A stretch of DNA of 64,000 bases from Pseudoalteromonas nigrifaciens (GCF_002221505.1 NZ_CP011036.1:2666001-2730000), one strand, 5' to 3'. Shown: positions 36,625-46,703, counted from the first letter of the stretch. Numbers and translations: made by a program. The notes: generated by a model from the sequence alone, not told the origin.

Positions 36625-38286
36625 CTAACGGCTTCTAACTAAACGAACATAAGCAGTCTTACTTTTTGGATAAGCAAGGTCATTACCATCGCTCATATCT
36701 ATAATATAAGCTTGCGATAAACTGGTACCATCAACCGCTGTTTGAGAGGTCCAATAACGCAAGTGACCCAGTAAACTAACCGCTGGCGTATTAGGGAAAA
36801 TACTCTCATCTATTAATACATTTTGCCCTTGCTTGCCGTAATCTACTAAGCTTAGTAACTCGGTGTAAGTAGGTACTCGCCAATTTGTGCCACCACAAAA
36901 ATCTAACGCATTTACTTCTTGTATATAGCTTTGCAATCCGCAATCGGTATTACTTGGGCAACTAGAGTTAGCTGCGCCTCTTGCTCCGCCTACCTGAGGA
37001 ATAGCAGATTCAGTAAGGTACCATGTGTAATGATTTTGCCCATCGCGTAATGTAGTGTTAGGTACCACACCTGACACAGGGCTTTTAACCTCCCACACTA
37101 AACCGGTTACGTTGTCGCGAATACAACTAAAATTTTGTGCGTCATCAGCCACTTCATCGGCAAACTCATTTAGTTTGGTGTAATCAAACGCTAAATTACC
37201 TTGCCCTACTTTGGCTAAACGATTCGCAAAGCTGTCTCGACCAAGTTCAGCATCTTGATTTGGAAAATCTTTACTAACACAGTTTATACGTTGAGTATTG
37301 TTGTAACACTCCCCTACACCTGTATCGTTTATTAACCCAAGCGCTTTAGGTGCAACATCTACAAATACACTATCGTTTGCGGTGCGCCCTTTTGAATCAG
37401 TAACCATTACTTCAAAGCTTAAAGTGGCGTTAGTGTCTATGTCTGAGGCATAAAAAGTAGTAATACATTGATTACTATTAGCTAATGTTTCCGCTTTGCC
37501 GGTTAGTTGTTGCCAGTCACATTTATAAGTACTGGTTGCGGCAGCGCTGTTACTTGCATCTAAGGTTACTTTATCAAACTCGTTAACTTGCTGATCAGCC
37601 CCGGCATTGGCAATAACAACTTGCGCTGTTTTATTTAAAGTCATGTCATATTCAGAGGTTGACTCTCCCCCTTCATCATCGGTAACCGTTAATGACCACT
37701 TTAAATTTGTATGGTTTTCAAGCAGTGGATGGCTAAAGCTTAAGGTAGAATTAGTAAAACTATTAATATTGAGGGCTGGTCCTGATATTAATTGCCACAA
37801 GTAGCTATTAATTTGACCATTTGTATCTGGATCTGTTGAGTCTGCTGCGCTTAGCGTTACGGTATCGTTATAAACCGATGGCAATACTTGCGGTGCTGTT
37901 TGAGTAATTACAGCTTGGGGTAATTGATTGTTTGATGTAATAAAAATACTAATATCGTCATGTACTAAACCACCACCGGTTGTTTGATAGCTTACTCTGA
38001 GCACCAGTTCACTGTCTGCCTTTACATCTGGCGCGGTAATAGTTTGCACTGCACCATCAAGCGGAAATCCATCAACAATGGGGCCGCTTACGCGCTGCCA
38101 AGTAAACGTACCCTCGGTAGGTGAGCCTTTTGCAGTAATAGTAAAATCGGTTTTTTCAATAATTTGCAAATCGTTACCTGCAAATACTGAAGCTTGAGTG
38201 TTATCACCATCATCAGAGCTCCCCCCACCTCCGCATGCAACCAATAGCCCACACGACAATAACGGGATTAACGCAATTGCTCTCAT
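36625..38286 (-). CDS. PKD-like/DUF1566 lipoprotein
   Basis: This is a predicted surface lipoprotein of 553 aa. I chose the ATG at 38286 because AAGGTG lies 6 nt upstream; a GTG three codons earlier lacks this. The lipobox LVAC gives lipidated C18, followed by a glycine/serine/aspartate stretch (GGGGSSDDGD). Three immunoglobulin- or PKD-like repeats (about 30-310) contain VSGP and LTVTDDEGGESTSEY. A C-terminal DUF1566 domain (about 380-553) has GLVWEVKSP, NWRVPTYTELLSLVDYG and AYVRLVRSR. Adhesion or surface binding is plausible but not shown. Confidence 0.82.
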   Translation of the reverse strand: MRAIALIPLLSCGLLVACGGGGSSDDGDNTQASVFAGNDLQIIEKTDFTITAKGSPTEGTFTWQRVSGPIVDGFPLDGAVQTITAPDVKADSELVLRVSYQTTGGGLVHDDISIFITSNNQLPQAVITQTAPQVLPSVYNDTVTLSAADSTDPDTNGQINSYLWQLISGPALNINSFTNSTLSFSHPLLENHTNLKWSLTVTDDEGGESTSEYDMTLNKTAQVVIANAGADQQVNEFDKVTLDASNSAAATSTYKCDWQQLTGKAETLANSNQCITTFYASDIDTNATLSFEVMVTDSKGRTANDSVFVDVAPKALGLINDTGVGECYNNTQRINCVSKDFPNQDAELGRDSFANRLAKVGQGNLAFDYTKLNEFADEVADDAQNFSCIRDNVTGLVWEVKSPVSGVVPNTTLRDGQNHYTWYLTESAIPQVGGARGAANSSCPSNTDCGLQSYIQEVNALDFCGGTNWRVPTYTELLSLVDYGKQGQNVLIDESIFPNTPAVSLLGHLRYWTSQTAVDGTSLSQAYIIDMSDGNDLAYPKSKTAYVRLVRSR

Positions 38287-38353
38287 ACTAAGCACCTTTT
38301 TATATCAAAAAATAATTAATAATTATTTAAAGCAATAAAAGTGCCACTAAGTA

Positions 38354-38686
38354 CTATAAATAACTATCTTGATGAATACGTACAAATAACTTAGTACCTA
38401 TTTTACTGTAATCAACCTTGTATTCCCGCCCATCAAGGGCTTGAATAAATAACAATCGTTTTTCTTCGCCAAACACATCGGCGCTACCAACATAAACAAC
38501 TTCTAAGTAACGCTCTTTTGCGTCACGGCGGTTTTTTGGCAGCTCTTCTTTAAATGGTTCTAAGCCATTTTGGGTCACTTTAATTCGAGGGTGGATCTCA
38601 GAATTAACAATGACTAAATCAAGTTTTTTGTCTTTATGTATTATGGTATTACGACCACTTTTTAAAAAAGCTCTTTCTTGGCTCAT
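38354..38686 (-). CDS. Conserved hypothetical protein, 110 aa
   Basis: I do not recognise this protein. It is hydrophilic and charged, without signal peptide or membrane segment. Its C-terminal half (RYLEVVYVGSADVFGEEKR, then LLFIQALDGREYKVDYSKIG) looks like a compact beta-rich domain. It lies 21 nt downstream of the next unknown gene on the same strand, so the two are probably co-transcribed. Coding is supported by length, composition and tight spacing. Confidence 0.7.
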   Translation of the reverse strand: MSQERAFLKSGRNTIIHKDKKLDLVIVNSEIHPRIKVTQNGLEPFKEELPKNRRDAKERYLEVVYVGSADVFGEEKRLLFIQALDGREYKVDYSKIGTKLFVRIHQDSYL

Positions 38687-38707
38687 TATTATTCCTACTG
38701 CCGCGTT

Positions 38708-39430
38708 TTAATTACTTACTTGCGACGCTATAAATTTAAGGGGTTCGCGCTGCCATGCATTTAAGTTAGCACTAAATTCCCAAATATTTCTATCTAATAC
38801 ACTCGCTGGTAATAATAGCTCATAGCCTGTTAGTAACTGCAAATGCTTAGCCCTGTTGGCAAACATTGCTATTAACCCATTATAGCTAATTCCATTTTTA
38901 GATCTATATTGTGTATCCTCTACCAGCCATTCTGATGGGCAACCGCCATTTTTGCAATTCTTTTGAATTAGTTGCATAAATAAATGACGCTGCTCTATCA
39001 ATAATTTCCCTGCGATTCTTGGGGCCAAACCCGTTAAAAACTCATCCATATCGTTTACCTTAATTCCCACCACGTTAAGCTCTAAGTGCTCAAGCCCTAC
39101 TGCTATTTTGGGTATTCCGCTTGATTTAAAATTACTATGAGCTAAATGCCAAACACCATATTTGTGCTGATAAGTTAACTGCTCAGTGGTTAACACTAAG
39201 CTATAAAATGGCTCTTGGGTTTTAAAAAAACCAATTGTTATTGCTGCAATACACAAACTAACTAAAAAAATTTCTAGAATGCTAATTTCACCAGGGCGTA
39301 ATAAATTAAACAGCATAATGAATAACAAACCAATCGCACCAACAATTAATACTTCTATGCCATGCTTAGCTCCCTGCGCACGATACTTAATTTGCATAGC
39401 GTTAAACTCATCCATATTGATAATAAACAC
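38708..39430 (-). CDS. DUF2982-like membrane protein
   Basis: This is a 240-aa protein of unknown function. Two adjacent hydrophobic helices (about 24-46 and 50-70) are followed by a long cytoplasmic part with YHKYGVWHLAHSNFKSSGIPKI-type residues. That part resembles DUF2982 proteins of Alteromonadales, as I recall the family. ATGs at residues 1 and 6 are both possible starts. It is the first gene of a two-gene unit with the 110-aa protein. Confidence 0.7.
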   Translation of the reverse strand: MFIINMDEFNAMQIKYRAQGAKHGIEVLIVGAIGLLFIMLFNLLRPGEISILEIFLVSLCIAAITIGFFKTQEPFYSLVLTTEQLTYQHKYGVWHLAHSNFKSSGIPKIAVGLEHLELNVVGIKVNDMDEFLTGLAPRIAGKLLIEQRHLFMQLIQKNCKNGGCPSEWLVEDTQYRSKNGISYNGLIAMFANRAKHLQLLTGYELLLPASVLDRNIWEFSANLNAWQREPLKFIASQVSN

Positions 39431-39659
39431 TGTAAAAAATGAACATAATAATGCCCCACAATGCTATTTTTCTGAGCATTAAACATTTTTTGCACGACGT
39501 ATTTAACTTCATAAAATACCTTTTAAAGCTCAAGCATGAGTTTATTTAATTAATTATTATAACTTTTACGCTTAATTCACAAATTAATGGGACATAATAC
39601 CGCCTTTTCTCGGTGTTATTTCGTACAATAGTTATAATTTATTTTTTGGTATTAAAGCA

Positions 39660-40712
39660 ATGTACTCAAGACAATCAGGTAGAGCTCTTTTTCCATTTAT
39701 TATTACGCTACTCGTAATATTTAGCGTTTATTTATATTTACCCGCTAGCCAAGGTGAACAAGCAGATTTTTCACAAATGGCCACGCAAGTGTCTGCTCAC
39801 ACTGTTACCTCGCAAGAAAATGCAGTAATGATTGAAGCTATTGGTAGCGCTCGCGCTAACCAAGCTGTATATATTACCAGCGCACAAAGTGATTACGTGA
39901 CTAATATTTTCTTTGAAGATGGCGACCTAGTTAGCAAAGGCCAAAAGCTAGTACAACTGCAAAGCCAACAAGAACAAATTGCTGTAAAAGAGCTAAATAT
40001 TAATTTACGCGAAGAAAAACGCCAACTCGATAGACTTACCGAACTTTCACGTTCTCAGTCAACAGCAAAATCGTTACTTGAAGAGCAATTATCACGAGTT
40101 GATGCCACCCAAGCACAATTAGAAAGTGCTAAAACCAAGCTAGCTGAAATGACCATTACCGCGCCATTTTCTGGCATGTTGGGCAAGCGTGAAATATCGA
40201 TTGGTGCCTATGTAAATAACAGTTCAATTATTACCACGCTCGATGACATAAGTATCATTAAGGTAGACTTTAAAGTACCTGAAAAATATTTAGCGCAATT
40301 AGCTACCGGCATGAAAGTGCTCACTCAAAATGATGCTTATCCAGATCAAACCTTTATCGGTAAAGTAACGCATATTAGTTCGCGTATTGACTCGGTAACG
40401 CGTAGCGTAGAAGTAACCGCCAGCTTTGCAAATAATTCAGGTTTGCTTCGCCCTGGTATGCTACTTAAAACAGCGTTAGAGCTAAGTAGTAACCAAGCAT
40501 TAATGGTTCCAGAAAAAGCAATTATTCCGCTACAAGACAAACATTACGTATTTCAAATTTTGGACGGTGTTGCTAATCGTGTTGAAGTGCATATTGCGGG
40601 CAGAAATAACGGCTGGGTTGCTGTTGATGAAGGCTTAACCGATGGTGAGCAAATTATAACTGAGGGGCTAATAAAAATTCGCTCTGGCAGTAAAGTTAGC
40701 GTGAAGGGATAA
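39660..40712 (+). CDS. RND efflux periplasmic adaptor (membrane fusion protein)
   Basis: This is the predicted periplasmic adaptor of a tripartite efflux pump. It is 350 aa. An N-terminal membrane anchor (about 10-28) is followed by a lipoyl-type barrel-sandwich hybrid (FEDGDLVSKGQKLVQL and ITAPFSGMLGKREISIGAYV). A short alpha-helical hairpin (about 100-155) and beta-barrel and membrane-proximal domains come next, ending near LIKIRSGSKVSVKG. It precedes the RND permease by 3 nt. No outer-membrane TolC-type gene is adjacent. Confidence 0.93.
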   Translation: MYSRQSGRALFPFIITLLVIFSVYLYLPASQGEQADFSQMATQVSAHTVTSQENAVMIEAIGSARANQAVYITSAQSDYVTNIFFEDGDLVSKGQKLVQLQSQQEQIAVKELNINLREEKRQLDRLTELSRSQSTAKSLLEEQLSRVDATQAQLESAKTKLAEMTITAPFSGMLGKREISIGAYVNNSSIITTLDDISIIKVDFKVPEKYLAQLATGMKVLTQNDAYPDQTFIGKVTHISSRIDSVTRSVEVTASFANNSGLLRPGMLLKTALELSSNQALMVPEKAIIPLQDKHYVFQILDGVANRVEVHIAGRNNGWVAVDEGLTDGEQIITEGLIKIRSGSKVSVKG

Positions 40713-40715
40713 CCC

Positions 40716-43700
40716 GTGAAAATTACCGATATTAGCGTTAAACGCCCTGTTTTTGCGATTGTAATAAACCTACTTTTACTCACCTTTGGGCTCGTTGCTT
40801 TTAGCATGCTGCCACTGCGTGAGTACCCTGACATTGAAACACCTATTGTTAATATTAGTACCGAATATACAGGTGCTTCTGCAGAGATTATAGAAACCAA
40901 AATAACCCAAGTCATCGAAAACCGTATCTCGGGTATTGAAGGCATTAAAAGTATTAACTCATCGAGCCGTAATGGCCGCTCCAATATTACGATTGAGTTT
41001 GATATTAAGCGCGATATAGATGCTGCATCTAACGATGTGCGTGAACGTGTTGCCCGCGCCGCAGATAGCCTACCTGAACAAGTTCGCCCGCCTGAGGTGT
41101 CTAAGTCTAACAGCGATGAAAGCCCTATTGTATGGTTTGTGCTAAACAGCGAAACCATGAACTCAATGCAATTATCTGATTACGCACAGCGTTTTATTGT
41201 TGATCGCCTAGCCGTAGTTGATGGTGTGTCTAACGTACGCATTGGTGGTGAACGAAAATACGCCATGAAAATTTGGCTAAACCGCCAAGCGATGGCTGCT
41301 CGCGGTATTACTGCGAGCGATATAGAACAAACACTACGCACCGAAAACGTAGAGTTACCCGCTGGCGAAATTGAATCGGTTGACCGTGACTTTACCGTAC
41401 GTACTGCCCGCAGTTATAAAGATCAGCGCGACTTTCAAAACCTAGTAATAAAACGCGGTGATGATGGTTACCTAGTACGCTTAAGTGAAGTGGCTGATGT
41501 ACACCTAGAAGCCGCCGATGACGAGAGTTTATTTCGGGGTAATGGCCGCAATATGATTGGTTTAGGCATTGTAAAGCAAGCTAAAGCCAACACCTTAACT
41601 GTGGTTGATAACGCCCGCGCCGAACTTGAAAAAATAAAACGTAACCTACCCGAAGGAACCACTATAGAGGATAGTTACGACTCATCTATTTTTATAAAAG
41701 AATCGATTAATGAGGTATACAGCACCCTTGCTATTTCTATGGGCTTAGTTGTATTAATTATTTTTATATTTTTAGGTAATATTCGTGCCACCTTAATCCC
41801 TGCAGTTACTGTGCCGGTGGCGTTAGTGGGTAGTTTTATGTTTTTACTCGCTATGGGTTATTCCATTAACTTACTTACTTTACTTGCACTGGTACTAGCA
41901 ATCGGCTTAGTGGTTGATGATGCCATTGTTATGTTAGAAAACATTCATCGCCGCATAGAGCTTGGCGAGCCTCCTTTATTGGCCGCTTATAGAGGCGCGC
42001 GCGAAGTGGGCTTTGCAATTATTGCCACCACTTTAGTGCTTATTTCGGTATTTGTACCCTTAGTATTTATGGATGGCCGTATTGGTGCTTTATTTACTGA
42101 ATTTGCTATGGCGGTAAGTGCCGCAGTGTTTTTCTCAAGTATTACAGCACTTACTCTTTCACCTGCGTTATGTTCTAAAGTATTAAAAGCCTCTGAAAAA
42201 GAAAGTAAATTTAGTCAGTCGATGAACCGCTTTTTTGCTAAGGTAGAGCTTAGTTATCGTAACTCACTTGCCTCTAACATGACCCGAAAATGGGGCTTAA
42301 TGATCAGCTTATTATTAGCTGGCTTTGTAAGTTATTCATTATTTACTCAAATACCCTCTGAGCTAACACCTAAAGAAGACCGTGGTACCTTTTTTGTTAT
42401 GATGAGTGGCCCTGAAGGCGCCAGTTATGAGAACAATGCCGCTAACATGAGTAAAATTGAAGATCGCTTAATGCCTTACTCTGAATCTGGCGAGCTAAGC
42501 CGCGTACTCGTGCGCGTACCAGGCTGGGGCGGCAGTGGCGGTGTAGCAATTGTAGGTATGGCCGATTGGGACAAACGCCAACGTTCTACCTGGGAAATAA
42601 TGGACGAAATAAGCACTAAACTGCAGGAAGTTACCGACGTGCGAGCCTTTGCTATTATGCGCCGAGGCATTGGCGGCGGTGGTTCATCACGCCCAATCGA
42701 GTTTGTACTACAAGGTAACGATTACGCACAACTAGCCGATTGGCGCGACCGTATTATAGAGCGCGCTGAGAAAAATCCAGGACTGGTTAGAATCGATCAT
42801 GATTACAAAGAAACATTCCCACAGTTTTTAGTCAGCATAGATAAAAACAAAGCGGCCGATTTAGGTATTTCTGTATCTGATGTAGGGCGTACACTCGAAA
42901 CTATGCTAGGTCAGCGTCGTGTTACTACTTTTATAGATCGCGGCGAAGAGTACGACGTTATTTTAAAAGGCACTAAAGAAGACTTTGCCAACCCTACTGA
43001 TATATCAAACATTTATCTTAAATCACGCAGTGGCGAGCTAGTCCCGCTTGATAGTTTAATTAGCTTAAAAGAAGAAGCTACCGCATCGCGCTTAAACCGC
43101 TACAACCGTATGCGTGCAATTACCTTAAGCGCCAACTTAGCCGATGGTTATACACTTGAGCAAGCACTTAACTTTTTAAACAAAGTGGCCATGGAAGAAA
43201 ACGACATAGATGGTGCGATTGACTACAAAGGCGAATCGCAGTTGTTTTATGAAGGTGCTTCGGCCATGACCTACGTGTTTATTTTAGCACTTACGGTTAC
43301 CTTTTTAGTACTAGCGGCACAGTTTGAAAGCTTTATGCACCCTTTTGTAATAATGCTTACCGTACCCCTTGGCTTAATGGGTGCTATGTTTGGCTTGTGG
43401 GCCACAGGACTTACGCTCAATATTTACAGCCAAATAGGTATTGTGATGCTCATAGGGTTAAGTGCTAAAAACGGCATATTAATTGTTGAGTTTACTAACC
43501 AACTACGCGACAAAGGCGTAGAGTTTAGCGAAGCTATTTTACAAGCCGCTACGCAGCGCCTACGCCCTATTATTATGACCTCATTAACCACTGTAATGAG
43601 TGCGGTACCTCTGGTTTTAGCCTCGGGCCCGGGTGCAGAAAGCCGTATGGTAATTGGTGTTGTAGTGTTTACCGGTGTTGTTGTATCAACCCTACTGACT

Positions 43701-43814
43701 CTGTTTGTAGTACCTGCTGCTTACTATGCACTTGCGCGCAATACACAGTCACCTGAGTTTTTGCAGCAAAAACTTGATAAACAAGCCGCTAAAAAGCCAT
43801 TCGAAGAGATCTAA
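40716..43814 (+). CDS. RND-family efflux permease
   Basis: This is a predicted proton-driven inner-membrane pump of the AcrB/MexF superfamily, 1032 aa. There are twelve helices with two large periplasmic loops. The proton-relay aspartates are in TM4 (LVVDDAIVMLENIHRR) and the lysine is in TM10 (LIGLSAKNGILIVEF). The first periplasmic loop carries VSKSNSDESPIVWF, common in HAE1-type pumps of this subgroup. Substrates cannot be predicted. Coupled to the adaptor gene 3 nt upstream, and a hairpin follows. Confidence 0.94.
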   Translation: MKITDISVKRPVFAIVINLLLLTFGLVAFSMLPLREYPDIETPIVNISTEYTGASAEIIETKITQVIENRISGIEGIKSINSSSRNGRSNITIEFDIKRDIDAASNDVRERVARAADSLPEQVRPPEVSKSNSDESPIVWFVLNSETMNSMQLSDYAQRFIVDRLAVVDGVSNVRIGGERKYAMKIWLNRQAMAARGITASDIEQTLRTENVELPAGEIESVDRDFTVRTARSYKDQRDFQNLVIKRGDDGYLVRLSEVADVHLEAADDESLFRGNGRNMIGLGIVKQAKANTLTVVDNARAELEKIKRNLPEGTTIEDSYDSSIFIKESINEVYSTLAISMGLVVLIIFIFLGNIRATLIPAVTVPVALVGSFMFLLAMGYSINLLTLLALVLAIGLVVDDAIVMLENIHRRIELGEPPLLAAYRGAREVGFAIIATTLVLISVFVPLVFMDGRIGALFTEFAMAVSAAVFFSSITALTLSPALCSKVLKASEKESKFSQSMNRFFAKVELSYRNSLASNMTRKWGLMISLLLAGFVSYSLFTQIPSELTPKEDRGTFFVMMSGPEGASYENNAANMSKIEDRLMPYSESGELSRVLVRVPGWGGSGGVAIVGMADWDKRQRSTWEIMDEISTKLQEVTDVRAFAIMRRGIGGGGSSRPIEFVLQGNDYAQLADWRDRIIERAEKNPGLVRIDHDYKETFPQFLVSIDKNKAADLGISVSDVGRTLETMLGQRRVTTFIDRGEEYDVILKGTKEDFANPTDISNIYLKSRSGELVPLDSLISLKEEATASRLNRYNRMRAITLSANLADGYTLEQALNFLNKVAMEENDIDGAIDYKGESQLFYEGASAMTYVFILALTVTFLVLAAQFESFMHPFVIMLTVPLGLMGAMFGLWATGLTLNIYSQIGIVMLIGLSAKNGILIVEFTNQLRDKGVEFSEAILQAATQRLRPIIMTSLTTVMSAVPLVLASGPGAESRMVIGVVVFTGVVVSTLLTLFVVPAAYYALARNTQSPEFLQQKLDKQAAKKPFEEI

Positions 43815-43823
43815 CCTCCTAAT

Positions 43824-43853
43824 AGCGTCGTAACCTTGTTGTTACGACGCTTT
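43824..43853 (+). terminator. Hairpin after the RND operon
   Basis: An 11-base perfect stem (AGCGTCGTAAC against GTTACGACGCT) has a six-base loop but only three T after it. It starts 9 nt past the permease stop. Confidence 0.7.
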
Positions 43854-43901
43854 AGACTTATGCTCTGCATAATCTAAACTTACAGCTATTTTGGAGTATT
43901 T

Positions 43902-44438
43902 ATGAGTTCAACAACGCAAGTCGCTACCTTTGGTGGCGGCTGTTTTTGGTGTATAGACGCCGCATTTAGACGAGTGAACGGCGTATTAAATGTAAGCTCG
44001 GGTTACACTGGTGGCAACACAGACACTCCTACCTATAAGTCAGTATGCTCAGGCACTAGCGGCCATGCAGAAGTAGTGCAAATTGAATTTGACGACACTA
44101 TTATTAGTTTTGAAGTATTACTAGCAATGTTTTTCACTTTGCACGATGCCACCCAGCTCAACCGCCAAGGTAACGATATAGGCACACAATACCGCAGTGT
44201 TGTGTATTATCACAACCAAACACAGCTAACACTTACTAACGCGGTGATCGCTCAATTACAAAACCAGGTAAGCGAGCCAATAGTGACTGAGGTTAGCCCT
44301 GCCACCACGTATTATCCAGCAGAGCATTACCATCAAGATTATTACAACGAAAATCCAAACCAAGGCTATTGCAGTATTTTAATTGCCCCTAAATTGCATA
44401 AATTCGAAACCGAATTTAAAGAGTTTTTAGCTGATTAA
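43902..44438 (+). CDS. msrA: Peptide methionine (S)-S-oxide reductase
   Basis: MsrA repairs methionine-S-sulfoxide in proteins using thioredoxin. It is 178 aa. The catalytic motif GCFWC is at 13-17 with nucleophile C14. SGHAEVVQIEFD, DIGTQYRSVVYYH and a C-terminal EHYHQDYY-NENPNQGYC segment with a recycling cysteine are all present. There is no fused MsrB domain. It is a single gene with a terminator shared with the convergent btuB. Confidence 0.95.
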   Translation: MSSTTQVATFGGGCFWCIDAAFRRVNGVLNVSSGYTGGNTDTPTYKSVCSGTSGHAEVVQIEFDDTIISFEVLLAMFFTLHDATQLNRQGNDIGTQYRSVVYYHNQTQLTLTNAVIAQLQNQVSEPIVTEVSPATTYYPAEHYHQDYYNENPNQGYCSILIAPKLHKFETEFKEFLAD

Positions 44439-44458
44439 ACCCATTTTGTAACGCACAA

Positions 44459-44485
44459 AAAAGCTCGCTAATTTAGCGAGCTTTT
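44459..44485. terminator. Bidirectional terminator between msrA and btuB
   Basis: AAAAGCTCGCTAA pairs with TTAGCGAGCTTTT around a minimal loop, with short T runs on both strands. Confidence 0.8.
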
Positions 44486-44508
44486 AAGTTTAAGCTACGT
44501 AGCACATA

Positions 44509-46347
44509 TTAAAACTGGTATGCAGCACCAATAAATAAGCGTCGGTCAGCGGTGTTATAGTAATAAAATTCATCATTTATATAATCGCCATCTAAATCAA
44601 TACCATAGGCATCAACTTCATCGTACTGCTTATCAAACAGGTTTTCGACCCGTAAAGAAAAGCTTAACTGCTCAGTTGCTTGATAGTTACCGACTAGGTT
44701 CCATAATGTATATGAAGATAAATCTGTTAATTTACCTTTCCTATCGCCACGATACTGCAAATCGATACCCGCATCAAAATCTCCCCACCCTTTATTTAAA
44801 GACCAGTTAAAGGTATTTTTTGATACATAAGCTAACTCTTGGCCCGTTTCTAAATCTTCTGCAGATAAGTAAGTGAAGTTAAATGCATGCTCAAAACCCA
44901 TTAGTTGTTGCGAAAAGCTAAACTCAATGCCTTCATGGCGCGCTTCGTTTATATTTGTTGGCTGCCAAGGGCCTGCAGGTGTTGGTGCCCACGCTATTTT
45001 ATTGTCAAAATCATTACGGAAAATAGACACTTCTAAAGCAATATCTTGATAACTTAACAACAAACCTAATTCTTTATTCTCAGACGTTTCTGGTTTTAGG
45101 TCTGGGTTACCTGAACCTGGAAAATAAATATCATTAAAGGTAGGCGATTTAAAGCCCGTGCTTTGACTTGCTCTAAACGTAGCAAACTTATTTAAATGAT
45201 AACCTACCGCTGCTGTATACGTGGTTTTATCACCAAATTGTTGGTCATGATCTTGGCGAACTGCGATATTAGCTAAAACCGTATTATCATCGTAATACGC
45301 ACCTAAAAAGCCAGCAAAAACCTCACGGCTATCTTTATCATAATTACCTGCGTTGGTTTCGATTTTATCTTTGTACCAGTTCAAGCCACCATTAATATTA
45401 AGCTCATCTGAGACAATATACTGCCCAGTATAATCAATTTGATTTCGCTTAGTTTCGTACATACTAACCACACCTTCACTGGTGTTATCTTGGCTATCGC
45501 TAGAAAATGCGAATGCTATATGGTGTATTTGATTTTCGTAGCTTTTATTCCACCCTAATGATACTTGGTAGTTTTCAAAATCATTACTTTCATCACTGCT
45601 GTCTGCTGCACTGTACTGATTATCATAACGAGCATAACCTTCATTATACTGAGTTTGTACGGTTAGCTTGCCTAAATAGTCATCGTTATAAGCGATATTG
45701 AAGCCAATATTTTTGTTCTCATAAGCGTCTTCATCTGGTGCATGGTTTTGCAGTACATCAAAACCATCGGTTTTTTCAATTCCAGCGTTAAATGATGCAC
45801 TTAAATCATTTATATTTGTTCCACCCGCCATTTGGTAGCTTTGATAAGCATTGCTGCCAAAAGTAGCATCTAAGCGAATATTATCAGCTTTACGAGTAAT
45901 AATATTAATCACCCCAGCTAAGGCATCTGAGCCATAAACAGCAGCGCGAGAACCTTTAACAACTTCAATACGCTCAATAGTATTAAGGGCAATATTACTA
46001 ATACCTTTATAGCCAAGAGTAGCCGAGCCGACTCTAACACCATCAATTAAAATAAGGGTATGGCGTGAACCTGAACCGCGTAGCGAAACACCTGAATTTT
46101 GGCCAAAGCCACCATTTGAGTTAATTTGAAAACCAGCTTGAGAAGCCAACAAACTAGGTAAGTCTCGCACATTACTTTTTTCAATATCAGCACGGTCAAT
46201 TACGCTAACACTGGCCAGCACATTACTAATAGGTTGTTCGAATTTATTAGCTGTAACGGTAATTTTTTCGATTGGTTGCACTGTAGCAGATACTGAAAAT
46301 GAAAGTGCAGCCGAAATTGCCACACCTAGAGCGGTTTTATTTAACAT
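44509..46347 (-). CDS. btuB: TonB-dependent vitamin B12 receptor
   Basis: BtuB imports cobalamin across the outer membrane using TonB energy. I chose the ATG at 46347 (612 aa). It is preceded by AGGGGA at 6 nt and opens a clean signal peptide (MLNKTALGVAISAALSFSVSA); an upstream ATG at 46374 adds nine unsupported residues. The TonB box ITVTA follows the cleavage site. The plug domain includes SGVSLRGSGSRHTLILIDGV and IERIEVVKGSRAAVYGSDAL. The barrel ends in the outer-membrane signature AAYQF. The cobalamin riboswitch upstream gives independent support for the substrate. Confidence 0.95.
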   Translation of the reverse strand: MLNKTALGVAISAALSFSVSATVQPIEKITVTANKFEQPISNVLASVSVIDRADIEKSNVRDLPSLLASQAGFQINSNGGFGQNSGVSLRGSGSRHTLILIDGVRVGSATLGYKGISNIALNTIERIEVVKGSRAAVYGSDALAGVINIITRKADNIRLDATFGSNAYQSYQMAGGTNINDLSASFNAGIEKTDGFDVLQNHAPDEDAYENKNIGFNIAYNDDYLGKLTVQTQYNEGYARYDNQYSAADSSDESNDFENYQVSLGWNKSYENQIHHIAFAFSSDSQDNTSEGVVSMYETKRNQIDYTGQYIVSDELNINGGLNWYKDKIETNAGNYDKDSREVFAGFLGAYYDDNTVLANIAVRQDHDQQFGDKTTYTAAVGYHLNKFATFRASQSTGFKSPTFNDIYFPGSGNPDLKPETSENKELGLLLSYQDIALEVSIFRNDFDNKIAWAPTPAGPWQPTNINEARHEGIEFSFSQQLMGFEHAFNFTYLSAEDLETGQELAYVSKNTFNWSLNKGWGDFDAGIDLQYRGDRKGKLTDLSSYTLWNLVGNYQATEQLSFSLRVENLFDKQYDEVDAYGIDLDGDYINDEFYYYNTADRRLFIGAAYQF

Positions 46348-46395
46348 GATGTCCCCTACCTTTGCCCACCGCAAAGATGTTAATAAGTAAGATTA

Positions 46396-46571
46396 CTTCA
46401 AGGCCGGTCTCCGGACTCAGTCAACACTATAATAGCTGCTAATACTTTACCGTTGCGGGGGCAGTGTTGGGGTTGTTATCGTCTTGAAAACGCACCAACT
46501 TCCCGATTATCTTGCTGTTAATTTCAATACTTTGAAACGTATACAAAGGTATTAAGCAAGCACCTTGAAAA
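46396..46571 (-). ncRNA. Cobalamin (B12) riboswitch
   Basis: On the minus strand the leader begins TTCAAGGTGC and ends GGCCTTGAA, whose arms TTCAAGG/CCTTGAA form the closing P1 helix. Between them are the conserved cobalamin-riboswitch blocks: AATCGGGAAG, CACTGCCCCCGCAACGG and the B12-box region GTCCGGAGACCGGCC. It lies 48 nt upstream of the btuB start and should repress btuB when adenosylcobalamin is abundant. The block order matches the family well. I did not build a full secondary structure. Confidence 0.95.
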
Positions 46572-46703
46572 TAGGTCGCTATTGTGAGTATTTTGTTTAT
46601 AAATGTCAATAGACGTCTATATAGCCAAAGTTTAATTTTTAACGATATAAACCCTCAACAATCACTGTAAAAGAGTTAGATTACATACCAAGCTACTAAT
46701 AGC

